Source of the DNA: Lachnospira rogosae
Lineage (GTDB): Bacteria; Bacillota; Clostridia; Lachnospirales; Lachnospiraceae
Assembly (NCBI RefSeq): GCF_040096455.1
Contig: NZ_JBBMER010000010.1
Span: forward strand, 1 to 64,000
DNA length: 64,000 bases
Direction: 5' to 3'
The notes beneath the pieces were generated by a model that did not search any database, was not told the origin of the DNA, and saw only the letters and a program-made list of their open reading frames with translations. Positions within the stretch are counted from its first letter, which is position 1; every line of letters starts with the position of its first letter. This document shows positions 35,690 through 44,556 of this stretch, one piece after another. The position numbers were made by a program, and so were the translations under genes.

Positions 35690-36844
35690 ATGATGGGGTT
35701 AAAGTTATATACAGACATTTTGGAGAATAATATCAGAGTAATGGCAGCTATATTAATATGCCTGCTGATATGCGGATTAATGCGTATAAAGTCAGCGAAG
35801 CTTAAGCTGCTGTTAATGTCTTTAGTGTGGGTCAGAATTCTGATACCACTGTCAATCAGGTTCAATATAAAAAGAGTATCAACAGACATATTGTCAGAAG
35901 TGAGTTACACAGACAGTGTGACGGGAATAACAATAAATATGTATGAAATATTAGCGGTCATATGGCTGCTTGGAATTGTTGTGATATTTCTACATAATAT
36001 GTTAGCTGATATGAAATTCAGGAACGGATTATCTACAAGTATTCCACAGGAGATACTAGCTGGCGGTAAAAGAGTGAAAGTATACAGAAGTGATTATATA
36101 TCTTCTGGATTGGTATATGGTGTTGTCAGACCTAAGGTTTATATATCATATGCAGTCAATGATGAAGACGTACCATATCTTTATGAGCACGAGTATACGC
36201 ACATACGCCACAGACATCATATTATCAAGATAATAACAGGCATAGCAGCGGTTATATATTGGTACAATCCGCTGGTATGGATGTTTTATAAGTATTATGC
36301 AGAATATATAGAGTTAAGCTGTGATTATGACTGCTGTAACAGACATAGGGACGATGAGGACTGGAGTAAGAAATATGCCAATATATTGTTAAATAGTGCT
36401 TATAAAGGCAATGTGACAAAAGTAAGGGTGCTGGGATTTAATAATGATTACAGAATTACGATTAATAGAATAGGTAATATAATGAAGCCTCAAAGTGCCA
36501 GTACCAGCAAGGTGGCAGTATCATTACTGATATTGACGGTTGTTATGGCTGCATTATTCATAAAGCCTACGGTGCAGTATGTAGAAGCCGGTGGTAGTGA
36601 AGTTAATAGAAGTACAGATGTCATTGAAAAGATAGAGCAGACAGATAAGAGCGTACAGATAGAAGATGAAGAACAGGCAGAAGATGAGGTAATTAAGACA
36701 GAGCAGAAGGAAGTTGATGGGAAAGTATTAGGAACGGGTGGACAATATGTCCAGTCATATCAGGAGGTCATTGATGATGACGGCAATTTAGTTAAAGTTG
36801 TTGTAAAATATCCGGATGGCAGTTCTGATAGTATAAATGAATAA
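35690..36844 (+). CDS. BlaR1-like M56 membrane metalloprotease
   Basis: 384-aa membrane protein with helices near 14-30, 38-55 and 86-103, the zinc site HEYTH (167-171) with the downstream glutamate in YIELSCDYD, and a further helix near 285-300. The outside tail of about 85 residues is acidic. Real BlaR1 is about 585 aa and carries a beta-lactam-binding domain there; this one does not, so its signal must be something else. ATG 35690 is set by the GGGGG upstream. It should cleave or inactivate the BlaI-like repressor of the same operon. Confidence 0.9.
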   Translation: MMGLKLYTDILENNIRVMAAILICLLICGLMRIKSAKLKLLLMSLVWVRILIPLSIRFNIKRVSTDILSEVSYTDSVTGITINMYEILAVIWLLGIVVIFLHNMLADMKFRNGLSTSIPQEILAGGKRVKVYRSDYISSGLVYGVVRPKVYISYAVNDEDVPYLYEHEYTHIRHRHHIIKIITGIAAVIYWYNPLVWMFYKYYAEYIELSCDYDCCNRHRDDEDWSKKYANILLNSAYKGNVTKVRVLGFNNDYRITINRIGNIMKPQSASTSKVAVSLLILTVVMAALFIKPTVQYVEAGGSEVNRSTDVIEKIEQTDKSVQIEDEEQAEDEVIKTEQKEVDGKVLGTGGQYVQSYQEVIDDDGNLVKVVVKYPDGSSDSINE

Positions 36845-36872
36845 ATTAGTTAGGAAAGGGATAGAGGTTATT

Positions 36873-37337
36873 ATGAAAAGATTAGAAAAAATATTTATTA
36901 CGAATATATTATTAGCAATATTAATATGCACAATGCCAATTAATGAAGCTAAGGCTGATGATGTTTTATATGTAAGTTCATATTCAGAAGATGATATGCA
37001 AATGATGAGGGAATATTCTGCTAAGTCAGTAATGTATTTAACGCTTACAGATATAGATACTAATGAATTAACTGCAGATGTAATAGTTAGTATTTTATAC
37101 GATTATGCTGATGGATATTGGGTTGAAATGAATAATGTATATTTAAGTATAGAGTGTTATGAGGGCTATTTAGTTTTTGTTGATGAGAACCAAGAAATAT
37201 ATCAAGATTACGGAGTAAGATATTGCACGATAAGCAACTCTGACGGTTTAAATATAAAATATAAGATAAAAGCATACGCAGATTGTTATGGTGAAACAAG
37301 TGTAGATTATGAAATAATAGATAGATATTATGATTAA
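36873..37337 (+). CDS. Small secreted protein, unknown function
   Basis: 154 aa. A clear signal peptide with cleavage near NEAKA-DD precedes an acidic, tyrosine-rich domain of about 130 residues that looks beta-strand rich. I recognise no family. ATG 36873 follows GGGATAGAGG; a longer reading overlaps the protease gene and lacks a ribosome site. It is the last gene of the repressor operon. It may be an effector or the signal seen by the protease; both are guesses. Confidence 0.72.
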   Translation: MKRLEKIFITNILLAILICTMPINEAKADDVLYVSSYSEDDMQMMREYSAKSVMYLTLTDIDTNELTADVIVSILYDYADGYWVEMNNVYLSIECYEGYLVFVDENQEIYQDYGVRYCTISNSDGLNIKYKIKAYADCYGETSVDYEIIDRYYD

Positions 37338-37396
37338 TAACATAATGGGAATGAACATTGTGGTAGCTAATATGTAATAAATAAAAGTAAAATTAA

Positions 37397-37425
37397 TTGA
37401 CAGGATAGGTCTAATGAGTTAGACT
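37397..37425 (+). promoter_or_regulatory. Promoter and BlaI-type operator, island operon 2
   Basis: -35 TTGACA (37397-37402), 17-nt spacer, -10 TAGACT (37420-37425). The operator GTCTAA-TGAG-TTAGAC (37409-37424) is a perfect inverted repeat over the -10. The layout is the same as at 35200-35230. The leader from here to 37593 is otherwise plain. Confidence 0.8.
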
Positions 37426-37593
37426 GATGGTATAAATACTTTGTGCATTAATTATAAAGAACCAAGAGCTCAGTTCTTAATATTTAGTATTAGTGCAACA
37501 AAGAGTTAAATTTAATTAAGAAGGGAGGAGGTATAGATAATATTTAGTTAGTAACCGAGTAACTAAAGATATTTACCGAAAGGAGAAAATATT

Positions 37594-38037
37594 ATGAATA
37601 TTATGAGAATAAAGAGAATAGGTAAAATGGCAACAGCGGCTATTATAGCATTCATTGCTGTTGTAGTATTTATTAATCCACAGAAGGCATCCGCATCACA
37701 GGGTGGTGCAGTAACGGTAACAGCTACTTCCAATTATGTACTTGACGATTCGCATAATGTGGATATTTCTATAACAGCTTATGTTGAATATGCATATGAT
37801 GAAGGCGCTTATGGTTGGGTTATAAATATCATTCCACAAAGCTGGAGCAAGACAAGTGATAATGTAACAATAGATAATATGGATTATGAAGATGACTATG
37901 GATATCAGACATCAACAGCTACATATGTATTCCATTATACAGCTCACGCAGCATTTGGTGAGGGTAATTATGATGGATATGCCACATTTAAATTTTACGT
38001 TGATGAATGGGGAGATTTTGATTACTGGTTAGAGTAA
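37594..38037 (+). CDS. Small secreted protein, unknown function
   Basis: 147 aa. The signal peptide ends near QKASA-S. The mature part is about 115 residues, rich in Tyr, Asp and Thr with alternating beta-type pattern (for example TATYVFHYTAHA) and no cysteine. Its size, export and composition resemble the protein at 36873, but I cannot align them with confidence. AAAGGAG precedes the ATG. It is the first gene of the second BlaI-controlled unit, ahead of a lipoprotein and an ABC transporter. Confidence 0.75.
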   Translation: MNIMRIKRIGKMATAAIIAFIAVVVFINPQKASASQGGAVTVTATSNYVLDDSHNVDISITAYVEYAYDEGAYGWVINIIPQSWSKTSDNVTIDNMDYEDDYGYQTSTATYVFHYTAHAAFGEGNYDGYATFKFYVDEWGDFDYWLE

Positions 38038-38079
38038 TTAAATAGTTAAGAGTGGATTATGGAAAGGGGCGTATCGGCT

Positions 38080-39456
38080 ATGAAAAAGATATTATTAATT
38101 ATGATGACAGTTACAACAGCATTAGTTATGACAGCGTGTTCTGGAAAGACGAACAGGCAGACATCATCTGAGGATTATAAGTATTCCTCATATGTATATG
38201 ATGACAATGCACCACAGTATTATATGTCGGATAATGCGGCGGCATCAGAGACCGGATATTATTATATAGCCGGTGCGCCTGTTAATAATAATAGGAATTC
38301 GTATATATATTATTATGATATGGTGAAAGATATGACCATACCATTATGTTCAAAGATGGACTGTGACCATAGGACAGAAGAGTGTGAGGCATATATGTCT
38401 AAGGATGCCTGTCTGGGAAATAAGATATGGTATCATAACCAAAGATTATATATGATTGAGAGGACTACAGAAAAAGATATACTTGTTTCCTATGATAAGA
38501 CAATGAGAGATAAGAAAGAAGAGAAGACGCTATCAATAAATGGGCTGTCAGTTAATAAAAATGATAACAGTGCCTGTTTAACTAATGGTAAATTATATTA
38601 TGAAATATCCGGAGATAATCAGATATATCTGTGTGCAGTGCCTATAGATACAGATGGGCAGGCTTATATTGTAAAACAGTATGCGAGTGGGTATTATTAT
38701 CACGAAGTGATTTCATTATATCCAATAGAAGATAAGCTATATGTTAACTGGCTGAGTGGAATATCAGCTGATGAGTATAGATATTATACAGAGCAGATTG
38801 ATGTGTCAACAGATAAAGTTGTTATTCAGTGTAATATGAATGAGAAGTATCCAGAAATAGCATCGACCATAATATATACAGAATGGTGTAGACAGTCGCG
38901 TTTTGATAGTGATGGAAATATATATTTTGCATGCGTAGGTGATAATAAATATATAGTAAGAAAGCTTAATATAAGTACAGGGGATATCAAAGATATATAT
39001 TCGCAGGAAATGCAGCACGAAAAAGATTACAGGTATGTGAGTTTGAAAAATTATGATGGTAAGTATTTATATATTTATAAAAATGTCAATGGAGAAGCAC
39101 TTGCTGAAAAGAGCATTGAAGAAAAATTAAAAAAATACGACAATAATATATACATATTAGATACTGATGGTAATGTAAAAGATACTGTAACATTGAATGG
39201 AACAGATGATACAGCCGGTGGAAATATTCCAGGTGAATTTTATGGAGGAGATGACAGATGTCTGCTTATTGTATTCAGCAAGTATGATATAAAAGGTCTG
39301 GAGTTATCTGAAGAAAAAACGGCTCTTAGGGCAGAACTTATAGAAGAGGCTAGAAAAAATAAAAAGGGAAGTCCAGTTGTCAGTATTTCAGCCATTTTGG
39401 ATAAATCTCAGATTGGCAGCGGTGCTATAACTTTGGAGCAGATTACACCTGAATAA
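38080..39456 (+). CDS. Lipoprotein, predicted beta-propeller (paralogue 1)
   Basis: 458-aa lipoprotein: signal peptide, lipobox VMTACS, then a long Tyr-rich domain. The motif IPLCSKMDCDHRTEEC is typical of a lipoprotein group abundant in Lachnospiraceae and placed next to ABC-2 transporters; the repeated 'YYYD', 'LYY' and 'DTDGN' strands suggest a beta-propeller. Function unknown. The start ATG 38080 matches the start of the paralogue at 42910, including the preceding GTATCGGCT. It lies between the small secreted protein and the permease. Confidence 0.85.
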   Translation: MKKILLIMMTVTTALVMTACSGKTNRQTSSEDYKYSSYVYDDNAPQYYMSDNAAASETGYYYIAGAPVNNNRNSYIYYYDMVKDMTIPLCSKMDCDHRTEECEAYMSKDACLGNKIWYHNQRLYMIERTTEKDILVSYDKTMRDKKEEKTLSINGLSVNKNDNSACLTNGKLYYEISGDNQIYLCAVPIDTDGQAYIVKQYASGYYYHEVISLYPIEDKLYVNWLSGISADEYRYYTEQIDVSTDKVVIQCNMNEKYPEIASTIIYTEWCRQSRFDSDGNIYFACVGDNKYIVRKLNISTGDIKDIYSQEMQHEKDYRYVSLKNYDGKYLYIYKNVNGEALAEKSIEEKLKKYDNNIYILDTDGNVKDTVTLNGTDDTAGGNIPGEFYGGDDRCLLIVFSKYDIKGLELSEEKTALRAELIEEARKNKKGSPVVSISAILDKSQIGSGAITLEQITPE

Positions 39457-39478
39457 GTTATGGGTGAGGTGAAGGCGT

Positions 39479-41662
39479 ATGGAACTTGTAAGAATTGTAA
39501 GAAAAAGTTTGCTTTGCATAGTGTGTCTGTTTATAGCAATGATATGTATAAGCCTTTATCAGATTAATTATAATCAGGATAGTAAAGTGTATAAGTATTA
39601 CAAGGAGATTATCGCAGATTATAATAATATTAAAAATGATAACGTAGCATTTACAGCAGAAAAACTTACTAAAACGTATGAACAATATAAGGAAGAAGAC
39701 AGCGAATATATAGAGGAAGCTGCTGGACTGATTAAGGAAAAAGAAAAATATATCGAAAGCTATAATGCAGATAACCAGTCAAAGAATTATAACAGAATAT
39801 TGCAGAGTACACTTTTTGGTAATGACAATAGTTTTTATATACTTAATGCGAATAAACAGATTAAGGATAAGGAAAATCGTCCATCTGTTGATGTAGAAAT
39901 GGTTAATACAACGGCTGTTGAAAAGCTGGTAACCAACAGAACGATGCCTCTTTTGTATATAATTATATTCACAGTTATTATTATCTATTTTACAGAAGAA
40001 ACAGATAATGGTGTATTAGTACTTGTAAGAACAAGCAGGCGTGGGCGCGTATTACTTCCGATAGTAAGATGTGGAATTATAATTATATATAATATTGTAC
40101 TTTCATTTCTGTACAACGGAATATTGTATGCTATATATGCTCGTGTATATGGAATTTCTGGCGGTGCATATATACAGAATTCCAAGTTGTTTAATATGTT
40201 TCCATATGCTATAAGCATTAACCAGTTCTTTGTTCTATATTGTCTGGTATATGCACTGGCAATGTTTACTATAGGGTTATTCATATATTTTGTAATTAAT
40301 CTTATAAGTAATTATAAAGTTGCTGTTACATTGGTTATAGTAATATTTTTGTGTGAATATCTGCTATATAATAAAATTCAGTATAATAGCCAGTTTAATG
40401 CTTTGAAGTACATAAACATAATAAATATATTGTTTTCTGGAACATCTTATCTTGTGTATGAGAACTGGGGAACCAATGGTTTTATAGCAGATATAAGTAC
40501 TACTACATTTGTTATGACTGCGGTTATATTCCTTATAAGTCTTGTTGGAAATATAGTTGTGTATTCATCAAAGCATACTATCAGAAAGAAGAATATTATT
40601 GATATTATGCTTGATAAAATACATATATTGATACAGAAACTGATGTATAAAATGTCGCTTCTTTTAATGGAAATATATAAGACGCTTGTAATACAGAAGG
40701 GAATTCTATTTATAATTGTATTGGTGTATGTGCTTATGACATTTAAAATTCAACGAGGAGTGGATTACACTAATACCAATTATATGGTTAATAAATTCTA
40801 TAAGGAATTTGATGGACGTGCGCCGGATGAAGATGTGGAAGCCTATATAACAGATTTAAGAGATGAGTTAGAAGAAGCAAAGCAGGATGAAGCTGCAATG
40901 TTATATAAAAAGGAGGAGTTGTTAAAAGAGCAGCGTAACATAGATGTAATGCAGACGGCAGTTGATTATGTTAATGAAATTAATGATAACAGGTCAGCAT
41001 CAGCAGTTATAGTTAATCCAGCCAATTATAATGATATACTTGGAGAAAGAATGTATTCTAGCAATGAGAGCGTGAATTTTATAAGTATTATTATAGTTAT
41101 ATTATTATTTGCAGGGGACTATGCTTTTGAAAGGCAGAATAAAATGACAGCCCATATACGTTCATCTAAAGGAAGAGTAAGGTTATGGAATAATAAAATG
41201 TTAAAGGTCTTCATAATAACCACATTATTGTGGCTGATATCAACTATAATTAATGTACATAATATATCTGACCGTTATGTATATAACCAGCTTACACAAA
41301 GTATATGGTGTTTACAGATGTTTAAGGATTTTCCAGTTAATATAAGTATTCTGGCATATATTATCTGGTGTAGTGTATACAGGCTTATATGGATGCTTGT
41401 TGTTGCATTTACAGCTTATATTATATCTTATAGATTTAGCTATAAAGTATCGTTAATGGTTTCATTTGTTATGTTAATACCACACGTTATATATATATTA
41501 GGTGTAAACTGGGCGCAAAAGTTATCAATAGTTGTTGGTATGGATATTAACAGACTGTTTAATACATATGGCTATAATGTAAAAAGCATAATTCTGCTTA
41601 TTGTAGTATTTGTAATAATGCTTGTGATAGCCTGTGCAACATACCGTAAAAATATAAAATAA
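39479..41662 (+). CDS. ABC-2-type permease, large
   Basis: 727-aa membrane protein with two halves. Each half has one helix at its start (about 12-30 and about 415-428), an outside, partly coiled-coil stretch with many Glu and Lys, and a block of about five helices (about 155-360 and 535-720). The plan resembles a fused pair of ABC-2 half permeases, as in exporters of peptides or lipids. GAGGTGA precedes the ATG. The ATPase gene follows 74 nt later. Confidence 0.85.
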   Translation: MELVRIVRKSLLCIVCLFIAMICISLYQINYNQDSKVYKYYKEIIADYNNIKNDNVAFTAEKLTKTYEQYKEEDSEYIEEAAGLIKEKEKYIESYNADNQSKNYNRILQSTLFGNDNSFYILNANKQIKDKENRPSVDVEMVNTTAVEKLVTNRTMPLLYIIIFTVIIIYFTEETDNGVLVLVRTSRRGRVLLPIVRCGIIIIYNIVLSFLYNGILYAIYARVYGISGGAYIQNSKLFNMFPYAISINQFFVLYCLVYALAMFTIGLFIYFVINLISNYKVAVTLVIVIFLCEYLLYNKIQYNSQFNALKYINIINILFSGTSYLVYENWGTNGFIADISTTTFVMTAVIFLISLVGNIVVYSSKHTIRKKNIIDIMLDKIHILIQKLMYKMSLLLMEIYKTLVIQKGILFIIVLVYVLMTFKIQRGVDYTNTNYMVNKFYKEFDGRAPDEDVEAYITDLRDELEEAKQDEAAMLYKKEELLKEQRNIDVMQTAVDYVNEINDNRSASAVIVNPANYNDILGERMYSSNESVNFISIIIVILLFAGDYAFERQNKMTAHIRSSKGRVRLWNNKMLKVFIITTLLWLISTIINVHNISDRYVYNQLTQSIWCLQMFKDFPVNISILAYIIWCSVYRLIWMLVVAFTAYIISYRFSYKVSLMVSFVMLIPHVIYILGVNWAQKLSIVVGMDINRLFNTYGYNVKSIILLIVVFVIMLVIACATYRKNIK

Positions 41663-41736
41663 TATTTTTAAATATTATATAGACAGAATATCCATTAAAT
41701 AAAAGCTATTTGGTATGAGAAGTATGGAGGGTTATT

Positions 41737-42669
41737 ATGGAACTTAAGATTACAGATTTAAAGAAAACATATGGAAATGTCAAAGCTTTGAAAGGGATAA
41801 ATTATACATTTACGCCGGGAGTATATGGAATACTTGGTGCTAACGGTGCAGGCAAAAGTACGATGATTAATCTGATAACAGATAATGTCAGCCGTGATAA
41901 GAATGGCGGAAGCATAATGTATAGTGATGGTGAAGATAATACAGTATCTAAGGAGCTTGTTGATATATTAAAGCTTGGGGCAAAGTTTCGTGGGGTTGTA
42001 GGATATATGCCACAGCAACAGGGCTTTTATGAGGAGTTTTCGCCTAAGGCATTTCTTAAGTATATGGCAGAGATAAAAGGTGTTAAGAGTGTAAAGTCTG
42101 TTGATGAAGCTGGAAATGTGACCATTAAAAAAGTTAATCAGCAGATAGATGAATTGCTTGAAGTGGTCAATCTTACATCAGTTGCGTATAAGAAGATAGG
42201 TGGTTTCTCTGGTGGTATGAAACAGCGTGTACTTCTTGCACAGGCATTGCTGGGTGACCCAAAGATACTTATACTTGATGAACCGACAGCAGGTCTTGAC
42301 CCTAAGGAAAGAATAGGTATCCGTAATTATATTGCTGAATTATCCAGAGATAAGATTATATTATTCGCAACTCACGTTGTAAGTGATATTGAGTGTATAG
42401 CGGATAAAGTGCTTTTGTTAAAGGATGGTGAGATAATTGCAACAGGAACACCTTCACAGCTTATAGAGAATATGCAGGGCAAGGTTGGTGAAGTTGTCTG
42501 CACTCTTTCAGATGTAGCTGATTTGCAGGGAAAGTACCATATAGGAAATATCAGGCAGAGAAAGAACGGTATGGTATTAAGGCTTGTCGGAGATGAGCTT
42601 CCAGAGGAGGCTGTAAGGGTGGACAATGATATAGATTTAGAGGATGTATATCTTTATTATTTTGAATGA
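41737..42669 (+). CDS. ABC transporter ATPase
   Basis: 310-aa ATPase. Walker A is GANGAGKST, signature FSGGMKQR, Walker B ILILDEPTAGLD, and the switch is ATHVVSDIE. An insert of about 15 residues (KSVKSVDEAGNVTIKKVNQ) lengthens the helical part, and a C-terminal extension of about 80 residues ends in DIDLEDVYLYYFE. It should power the large permease before it. A decayed copy of its last codons lies at 44422-44470. Confidence 0.92.
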   Translation: MELKITDLKKTYGNVKALKGINYTFTPGVYGILGANGAGKSTMINLITDNVSRDKNGGSIMYSDGEDNTVSKELVDILKLGAKFRGVVGYMPQQQGFYEEFSPKAFLKYMAEIKGVKSVKSVDEAGNVTIKKVNQQIDELLEVVNLTSVAYKKIGGFSGGMKQRVLLAQALLGDPKILILDEPTAGLDPKERIGIRNYIAELSRDKIILFATHVVSDIECIADKVLLLKDGEIIATGTPSQLIENMQGKVGEVVCTLSDVADLQGKYHIGNIRQRKNGMVLRLVGDELPEEAVRVDNDIDLEDVYLYYFE

Positions 42670-42699
42670 TAAATAGAAAATATAATCAATAGTAATAAG

Positions 42700-42744
42700 C
42701 GTGGAAGAAGGTTGTATGATTACAATTTTTTTCCACGTTTTTAT
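42700..42744 (+). terminator. Terminator after the island ABC genes
   Basis: CGTGGAA (42700-42706) pairs with TTCCACG (42731-42737), with an inner stem TTGTA/TACAA, then TTTTTAT. Confidence 0.82.
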
Positions 42745-42764
42745 ATAAATAGGTGAGATGAGGT

Positions 42765-42831
42765 ACAATTCACGCCAAAAAATGACAGTTCACGCCAATG
42801 GTATTGAAATGTTCGCTTGGATAGATATACT
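42765..42831 (+). promoter_or_regulatory. Promoter with LytTR-type direct repeats
   Basis: Two 14-bp direct repeats, ACAATTCACGCCAA (42765-42778) and ACAGTTCACGCCAA (42785-42798), are 20 bp apart start to start, about two helical turns. A promoter follows 5 bp later: -35 TTGAAA (42804-42809), 16-nt spacer, -10 TATACT (42826-42831). LytTR regulators bind such paired ACxxTT repeats, and one is encoded at 44557. Confidence 0.72.
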
Positions 42832-42909
42832 GAAATTAGTAAGAACAGTATAAACATAATGTGACAGGTATTATATTGATTTAGCATATTAGAAAGAGGT
42901 GTATCGGCT

Positions 42910-44283
42910 ATGAAAAAAATAATATTAATAATAATCACGGTAGTGACAATGCTGGGAATATCTGCCTGTGGTGATAAGCAATCTAATCAATCAACTGTAA
43001 CTGATGATTACAGGTATTCTTCATATACTTATGACGATAATGCACCGCAGTATTATATGGCGGGTTCCGCAGCTGCATCGGAGACAGGATATTATTACAT
43101 AGACGGTGCACCAGTTATTAATAATAGTAATATGTATATATATTATTATGATATGATTAAAGATATGACGATACCATTATGTTCTAAGGTTGATTGCGAC
43201 CATAGAACAGATGAATGTGAGGCATATATATCACAGAATATCTGTGTAGGAAGCAAGATATGGTATCATAATCAAAGATTATATATGATTGAGAAAACTG
43301 AGGAAAAAGATATACTTGTTTCTTATGATAAGACGATGAGAGATAAGAAGGAAGAGAAGACTTTATCAATAAATGGATTGTCAGTTAATAAAAATAGTAA
43401 GAACGCCTGTATAACTAATGGTAAGCTGTATTATGAATTATCAGGAGATAATTCACTGTTTATATGTGCGGTTTCCTTGAATTCAGATGAACAGGCATAT
43501 GTTGTTAAAGAGTATGTGAGTGAATATAATTATTATGAAAGAGTATCGTTATATCCAATAGAGGATAAGATATATGTGAATTGGTTAAGTGGAGTATCTG
43601 CCGATAAAAGCTTATATTATATAGAACAGATAGATATCTCTACAGACAATGTGAGTAGACTGTGTGATATGAATGAAAAGTACCCTGAAATATCATCAAC
43701 GATTATAAATTGGAATAGTGAAACGTATTTTGATAAGGATGGCAACTTATATTTTACTTGTGTTGATAAAGATAATTATATGGTTAAAAAGCTTAATGTA
43801 AGTACAGGAGATATCAAAGATTTATATGTACAGGAATTACAGCACGAAAAAGACTATGGTTATGTACATTTAAAGAATTATGATGGAAACTATATCTATA
43901 TATATAAGGGTGTTAATCTGATGGCTTTGAGTGGAAAGCCTCTTGATGAGCAATTTAAAAAATATGATAATTATATTTATATATTAGATACTGATGGTAA
44001 TATAAAGGATACAGTAATATTAAATAATACGGATGAAAAGGTATCAGGAAATATTAGTGCTGAATTTTATGGAGGAGACGAGCGGTGTCTGCTGATAGGA
44101 TTTTCCAAACACGATATAAAAGGCTTGGAATTATCAGAAGAAGAACAAAATCTTAGAATAAAATTAGAAGACGAAGTATTTAAAAATAAAAAAGGTTTCG
44201 TGGATGTTAATGTTTCAGCGATTTTGGATAAATCGCAGATTGGTAGTGGAAATATAACGCTGGAACCAGTTACACCAGAATAA
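42910..44283 (+). CDS. Lipoprotein, predicted beta-propeller (paralogue 2)
   Basis: 457-aa paralogue of the protein at 38080: lipobox ISACG, the same YSSYxYDDNAPQYYM opening, the IPLCSKVDCDHRTDEC motif, EKTLSINGLSVNKN, and the ending ILDKSQIGSG. Most positions agree over the full length, and even the DNA before the ATG (GTGTATCGGCTATGAAAAA) is kept, so a duplication is clear. Its promoter differs and carries LytTR-like repeats. Unlike paralogue 1 no permease gene follows, only a relic of the ATPase gene. Confidence 0.87.
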   Translation: MKKIILIIITVVTMLGISACGDKQSNQSTVTDDYRYSSYTYDDNAPQYYMAGSAAASETGYYYIDGAPVINNSNMYIYYYDMIKDMTIPLCSKVDCDHRTDECEAYISQNICVGSKIWYHNQRLYMIEKTEEKDILVSYDKTMRDKKEEKTLSINGLSVNKNSKNACITNGKLYYELSGDNSLFICAVSLNSDEQAYVVKEYVSEYNYYERVSLYPIEDKIYVNWLSGVSADKSLYYIEQIDISTDNVSRLCDMNEKYPEISSTIINWNSETYFDKDGNLYFTCVDKDNYMVKKLNVSTGDIKDLYVQELQHEKDYGYVHLKNYDGNYIYIYKGVNLMALSGKPLDEQFKKYDNYIYILDTDGNIKDTVILNNTDEKVSGNISAEFYGGDERCLLIGFSKHDIKGLELSEEEQNLRIKLEDEVFKNKKGFVDVNVSAILDKSQIGSGNITLEPVTPE

Positions 44284-44421
44284 GTTATATAAAAGGGGAA
44301 TATAGTATTATATTGAATAATAGCAAAGAAATATAGTCAAAGGTAATCAACAAGTGCGGATGAAAGAATTTCTATGGAAGATTTTATGAATATAATGTGT
44401 AGATAATAGATAGAATAGGTA

Positions 44422-44470
44422 AATAACGATATAGATTTGGAATACGCATATCTTTATTATCTTGAATAAT
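44422..44470 (+). pseudogene. Relic of the 3' end of an ABC ATPase gene
   Basis: This segment reads DIDLEYAYLYYLE and stop, against DIDLEDVYLYYFE and stop at the end of the intact ATPase (42625-42669). The bases agree closely, including the AT-rich run past the stop. No ATPase body is upstream. It is what remains of a second lipoprotein-permease-ATPase unit after a deletion. The rest of 44284-44556 shows nothing I can name. Confidence 0.8.
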
Positions 44471-44556
44471 AATGATAAAATATTACTGTTTGAAGCAATT
44501 CATATTGAGGGGTGATTGTTTTAAACAGTAATATTTTTATATGGAGAGATAAGCAT

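Noticed and set aside
35690..36844. True BlaR1 beta-lactam receptor
   Set aside because: The protein ends about 85 residues after its last membrane helix and lacks the penicillin-binding domain and its SxxK motif.
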